Program-made: the position numbers and the translations under genes
From: Bryobacterales bacterium
GTDB taxonomy: Bacteria; Acidobacteriota; Terriglobia; Bryobacterales; Bryobacteraceae
Reading direction: 5' to 3'
Assembly (NCBI GenBank): GCA_003142355.1
Contig: PLMF01000354.1
Coordinates: forward strand, 13,590 to 21,635
DNA length: 8,046 bases
Notes under the pieces: model-generated
Database searches by the model: none
Told to the model about the DNA's origin: nothing
Seen by the model: only the letters and a program-made list of their open reading frames with translations
Shown: piece by piece, positions 5,448-8,046 of the stretch
How positions within the stretch are numbered: the first letter of the stretch is position 1
How the letters are laid out: each line of letters opens with the position of its first letter

Positions 5448-6283
5448 AACCGCTGGCATTCATGACGCTGATTCTGCTTCCCGTTCTGGCCTGGGGCCAG
5501 CACGGCGAGAGTAGCTGGAAATACGAAGATCAGGAAACCATTCGCCGCTCGTTTGACGTTTCGAGCGCTTCGGGCGCGAAGAAGCTGCTGGTGGACAACT
5601 TCAACGGCTTCATTCACGTCAACGGATATGGCGGAAAGGAGGTCCAGGTGACGGTCGAAAAGCACATCCGCGCCGAGTCCAGCGAAGCCCTGGCCGAAGC
5701 CAAGCGCGAGGTCACGCTGGATATGTCGCAGCAGGGCAACTTCGTCCGGATTTATCAGGACGGACCATTCCGTAATCATGGCCGCGGCGACCGATACTAC
5801 GGCTACCACGTGGACTTCGACTTCGAGATTCAGGTCCCGTCGGAGACGGAGCTGATGGTCAAGGGTTTCAATCACGAGATCCAGGTAAAGAAAACCGCCG
5901 GCGATTTCGACATTCACGGTTTCAACGGCGGAATCGACATGGAAGACGTCTCCGGGTCGGGTTCGGTCCAAACCTTTAATGGCAGGGTCAAAGTTGCGTT
6001 CAGCAAGAACCCCGCGCGCGAAACGCACTTCAAGACCTTCAACGGCTCGGTGGACGCCTATTTCCAGCCCACCCTGGACGCGGACCTGCACTTCAAGACC
6101 TTCCACGGCGGCATCTACACGGATTTCGAGGTCAACGCTCTCTCCAGCGGCGAGAGCAGGAATGGAAAGTTTGTCTACCGGTCAAGCCACCGCATGACCG
6201 CCGGCCGCACCGGTAAAGGCGGGCCGGAACTGTCGTTCGACACATTCAACGGCAGCATCCGCCTGCATTCGAAGGCTCTGTAA
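5444..6283 (+). CDS. Secreted FNG-repeat protein, DUF4097-like (beta-strand repeat), copy 1
   Basis: A 279-residue exported protein. Residues 1-18 are a signal peptide (FMTLILLPVLAWG before QHGES). The rest is built of short beta-strand turns marked by FNG or a variant: 53 (FNG), 142 (FNH), 160, 178 and 199 (FNG), 220 (FHG), 268 (FNG). Successive spacings in the core are 18, 18, 21 and 21 residues. This is the pattern of DUF4097/DUF4098 proteins, thought to fold as a stacked beta-solenoid; their biochemical role is unknown. A Tyr/Gly/Arg-rich insert (about 108-121) interrupts the N-terminal part. The GTG start overlaps the anti-sigma stop (GTGA, 5444-5447), and GGAGG at 5432-5436 lies 7 nt upstream, which settles the start. 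As a product of the sigma operon it is a probable periplasmic or surface effector. The paralogue follows 11 bp downstream. Confidence 0.9.
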   Translation: MKPLAFMTLILLPVLAWGQHGESSWKYEDQETIRRSFDVSSASGAKKLLVDNFNGFIHVNGYGGKEVQVTVEKHIRAESSEALAEAKREVTLDMSQQGNFVRIYQDGPFRNHGRGDRYYGYHVDFDFEIQVPSETELMVKGFNHEIQVKKTAGDFDIHGFNGGIDMEDVSGSGSVQTFNGRVKVAFSKNPARETHFKTFNGSVDAYFQPTLDADLHFKTFHGGIYTDFEVNALSSGESRNGKFVYRSSHRMTAGRTGKGGPELSFDTFNGSIRLHSKAL

Positions 6284-6287
6284 AGGA
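6282..6287 (+). promoter_or_regulatory. Ribosome binding site of the second FNG-repeat gene
   Basis: AAAGGA, 7 nt before ATG 6295 and overlapping the stop TAA (6281-6283) of the preceding gene. It supports efficient re-initiation within the operon and fixes the start of the second FNG-repeat gene. Confidence 0.7.
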
Positions 6288-6294
6288 TATTGCC

Positions 6295-7083
6295 ATGAAA
6301 CGATCCTCGGCCCTTGCGGGCCTGCTGCTAGCTGTCTGCGCGCTCGCCTGCGCGCAGGAAACCACGGGCGACCGTGTGGTGGTGCCCGCACGAAATACAT
6401 CTCATCCACGGGTGGTGAACGCCACTGTGCACGACGGCTCGATCACGGTGAAGACCTCGAGCGGCAACGAAGTGATCGTGGAAACCGGCCGCGAGCGCGC
6501 CGAAAGAGCGCCCGCCGGGATGAAGCGCATCGACTTGCCCAGGGGCCTCGACGTGGAGGAAGAGGACAATGTCATCACCGTCCGCACCCACTCCGGCGGC
6601 TCGCCCCACCTGATCATCACCGTGCCCGTCGATACTTCGCTCAACCTCAAGAGCTACAACGGAAGTATCGCGGTTGAGGGCGTTCACGGCGAAATCGATG
6701 CCAGCAGCCACAATGGCCAGATCACCCTGGCCGGCGTTTCGGGAACGGTGGTGGCCAATGCTTTCAACGGCGCCCTGAAGGTCGCCATGGATCGCGTCGA
6801 CCCCGCCAAGCCGATGTCGTTCAGCACCTTCAACGGCCCCATCGACGTCACTTTCCCGGCGGACCTCAAAGCCAACCTCAAGCTCAAGACCAACCACGGA
6901 GATGTTTTCAGCGACTTCGACATCAAGATCACCGGCTACCGCCCGATCACGGAGAAGAACAACACTCCCGATGGAAAGTTCCGGCTGCGAACCGATCGAA
7001 CCATTTACGGCGAGATCAACGGCGGAGGTCCGGAAGTGAGCTTCCAGTCCTTCAACGGCAGAATCACGCTTCGGAAGAAGTGA
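6295..7083 (+). CDS. Secreted FNG-repeat protein, DUF4097-like, copy 2
   Basis: A 262-residue paralogue of the preceding protein. Residues 1-20 are a signal peptide (ALAGLLLAVCALACA); cleavage after ACA is likely. Cys19 sits in a poor lipobox (ALAC), so lipidation is possible but unconvincing. Turn motifs occur at 121 (YNG), 139 (HNG), 157 and 179 (FNG), 200 (NHG) and 253 (FNG), spaced 18, 18, 22 and 21 before a final long gap. The C-terminal third aligns by eye with copy 1: LKTNHGDVFSDFDI against FKTFHGGIYTDFEV, and GGGPEVSFQSFNGRITL against GGPELSFDTFNGSIRL. It is the last gene of sigma operon G, ending 6 bp before the stop of the convergent hydrolase. Function is unknown for the family; a periplasmic structural or adhesive role is guesswork. 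Confidence 0.9.
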   Translation: MKRSSALAGLLLAVCALACAQETTGDRVVVPARNTSHPRVVNATVHDGSITVKTSSGNEVIVETGRERAERAPAGMKRIDLPRGLDVEEEDNVITVRTHSGGSPHLIITVPVDTSLNLKSYNGSIAVEGVHGEIDASSHNGQITLAGVSGTVVANAFNGALKVAMDRVDPAKPMSFSTFNGPIDVTFPADLKANLKLKTNHGDVFSDFDIKITGYRPITEKNNTPDGKFRLRTDRTIYGEINGGGPEVSFQSFNGRITLRKK

Positions 7084-7089
7084 TCGGGC

Positions 7090-7929
7090 CTACTGCGATA
7101 ACTCCTGGCACATGCCGGGGACGCCGCGGTCGAACATCGCGCTGCCGGTCATTCCGAGGTCCTTCAGATCGATGCGCTTGGCGGCGTCCGCGGCCCCGCC
7201 GGCGCAGGCTTTCTGCACGCGCGTCCGGATGGCGGCCATGGTCTCGACCCACTTCACCAGGTCGGCCTTCTTGGCCACCGGACCGTGCCCCGGAATCACC
7301 ACGTCGAAGTCGTATTGCAGGGCTTTTTCGACCGTCTTGTCCCATTCCTTGATGCTGCCGCCGGCCGAGCCATCGATAAACGGCGCCCCGGAGCTCACAT
7401 AGAGGTCGCCCATGTGCAACACCCGTTCGGACGGAAAATAGATCACCGCATCTCCGTTGGTGTGCCCGCGGCCCAAGTAGCGCGCCCGCACCTCCTTGCC
7501 GCCCAGGAACACCTGCGTTTCCTCGCTGAAGGTGATGCGCGGCAGTCCGGGCATCTTGCCGGCCAACATGTTGGCGCGCGCATTCTTCTGAATGATGATC
7601 TCGGCGTTGGCGGCCAGCAGGGCCTCGTTGCCGCCCGTGTGATCGCCATGCTGGTGAGTATTGAGCACATAGCGGATGGGCTTGTCGCTGACGGACTTCA
7701 CCTTGGCCACGATTTCCGGCGCATCCTGAGCGAACTTGTCGTCCACCAGGATGACGCCTTCGCTGGTGGGCATGAACGCCACGTTCCCGCCGTCGCCGAC
7801 GATGACGTACACGTTATCGCTGACCTTTTGCATGGTGAGCGGAGCCGGCGGATTCTGCGACCAAGCCAGCCACAGGCCCGCCAATCCCAGAACCGCCACA
7901 GTTAGACGAAGGAGGATTTCTTTTCGCAT
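7090..7929 (-). CDS. Exported metallo-beta-lactamase-fold hydrolase
   Basis: A 279-residue protein. It begins with a signal peptide or N-terminal anchor (LLRLTVAVLGLAGLWLAW), so it acts outside the cytoplasm. All metal ligands of the superfamily are present (numbering from this start): the THQHGDHTGG block gives H92, H94, D96 and H97 (HxHxDH); H156 is in GRGHTNGD; D175 is in HMGDLY; H215 is in IPGHGP. An Asp bridges the metals where class B1 lactamases have Cys, as in glyoxalase II-like hydrolases, so lactam cleavage is not implied and the substrate is unknown. Catalytic residues and spacing look intact. The start at 7929 has GAGG (7940-7937) 7 nt upstream. The ATG at 7935 would leave only 1 nt to that site and is rejected. 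It stands alone and is convergent with sigma operon G. The C-terminal 40 residues (with CAGGAADAAKRIDLKDLG and a final Cys) have no motif I recognise. Confidence 0.92.
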   Translation of the reverse strand: MRKEILLRLTVAVLGLAGLWLAWSQNPPAPLTMQKVSDNVYVIVGDGGNVAFMPTSEGVILVDDKFAQDAPEIVAKVKSVSDKPIRYVLNTHQHGDHTGGNEALLAANAEIIIQKNARANMLAGKMPGLPRITFSEETQVFLGGKEVRARYLGRGHTNGDAVIYFPSERVLHMGDLYVSSGAPFIDGSAGGSIKEWDKTVEKALQYDFDVVIPGHGPVAKKADLVKWVETMAAIRTRVQKACAGGAADAAKRIDLKDLGMTGSAMFDRGVPGMCQELSQ

Positions 7930-8019
7930 AGGCATGCCTCAACGAATATACCGCAGTGGGGAGCACGCAGGAGGTGGGCAATGCCACTTGGCTTTCGCAC
8001 TGCCGGTGATTCTGCATAA

Positions 8020-8043
8020 CTTCGTGGGGCGGACCCCAATAAG
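8020..8043. repeat. Interrupted dyad CTT..TGGGG-CGGA-CCCCA..AAG at right edge
   Basis: TGGGG (8025-8029) and CCCCA (8034-8038) pair around a CGGA tetraloop, extended after a 2-bp mismatch by CTT (8020-8022) and AAG (8041-8043). It lies about 90 bp upstream of the hydrolase start. It could be a terminator for a gene beyond the window, an operator, or the end of a mobile element. No T-run is visible inside the window, and the flank is missing. Confidence 0.4.
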
Positions 8044-8046
8044 CGT

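Noticed and set aside
4578..6106. Long minus-strand open frames opposite the anti-sigma and first FNG-repeat genes
   Set aside because: The repetitive Val/Glu/Leu translation mirrors the repeated FNG codons of the sense gene; no start signals or known domains.
7285..7905. Plus-strand open frame opposite the hydrolase gene
   Set aside because: The sense strand carries every metal ligand of a known fold; the antisense translation has none.
7090..7929. Calling the hydrolase a beta-lactamase (antibiotic resistance gene)
   Set aside because: The metal-bridging residue is Asp as in glyoxalase II-like enzymes, not the Cys of class B1, and no lactamase-specific motif was recognised; the fold is shared by many unrelated hydrolases.
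7945..7950. TATATT on the minus strand as -10 box for the hydrolase gene
   Set aside because: No acceptable -35 lies 16-18 bp upstream, and transcription would begin within the ribosome site (7940-7937).
8016..8025. ATAACTTCGT resembles one arm of a loxP site
   Set aside because: Only 10 bases match, with no second inverted arm or 8-bp spacer; chance similarity.
1..8046. CRISPR array, tRNA or rRNA genes, riboswitch
   Set aside because: No regularly spaced repeats of 25-40 bases, no cloverleaf or rRNA segments and no conserved riboswitch core seen on either strand by reading; intergenic space is under 270 bp everywhere.

Overview
This GC-rich, tightly packed window most likely comes from an acidobacterium, possibly of the Solibacter/Bryobacter type. 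The grounds are gene content: acidobacterial-style ECF sigma/anti-sigma pairs, a secreted protein with a VYRDTEGRTRRE motif, and FNG-repeat (DUF4097-like) proteins. No rRNA, tRNA or core marker gene is present, so the assignment rests on remembered family distribution and is moderate at best.

Layout. (A) 1-1902, minus strand: an operon of an ECF sigma factor, a membrane zinc-finger anti-sigma factor overlapping it by 4 bp, and a secreted protein cut by the left edge. (B) 1903-2073: a divergent control region with a 13-bp palindrome, a perfect 15-bp tandem repeat and a good sigma70-like promoter facing right. (C) 2074-2766, plus strand: a PAS-LuxR transcription regulator. (D) 2767-2842: a repeat-built inverted repeat between convergent genes. 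(E) 2843-3832, minus strand: an exported protein with a proline-rich N-terminus and a probable outer-membrane beta-barrel. (F) 3833-4092: a divergent intergenic region with candidate promoters on both strands; at 260 bp it is the longest gene-free stretch. (G) 4093-7083, plus strand: a second operon of ECF sigma factor, anti-sigma factor with periplasmic HEAT-like repeats, and two paralogous secreted FNG-repeat proteins. (H) 7090-7929, minus strand: an exported metallo-beta-lactamase-fold hydrolase, convergent with operon G and only 6 bp from it. (I) 7930-8046: a leader ending in an interrupted dyad at the right edge.

How the genes may work together. Both sigma operons follow one plan: cytoplasmic sigma factor, membrane-anchored ZAS anti-sigma factor, then exported product(s). 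This is the standard logic of envelope-sensing ECF regulation. The most interesting unit is operon G. Its anti-sigma factor carries a HEAT-like protein-binding domain on the predicted outer face, and the next two genes encode exported repeat proteins whose FNG motifs share almost the same spacing. A feedback loop, in which the exported repeat proteins or their assembly state are read by the HEAT domain, is an attractive but untested inference. The PAS-LuxR regulator, the barrel protein and the hydrolase have no demonstrable link to either sigma module beyond position.
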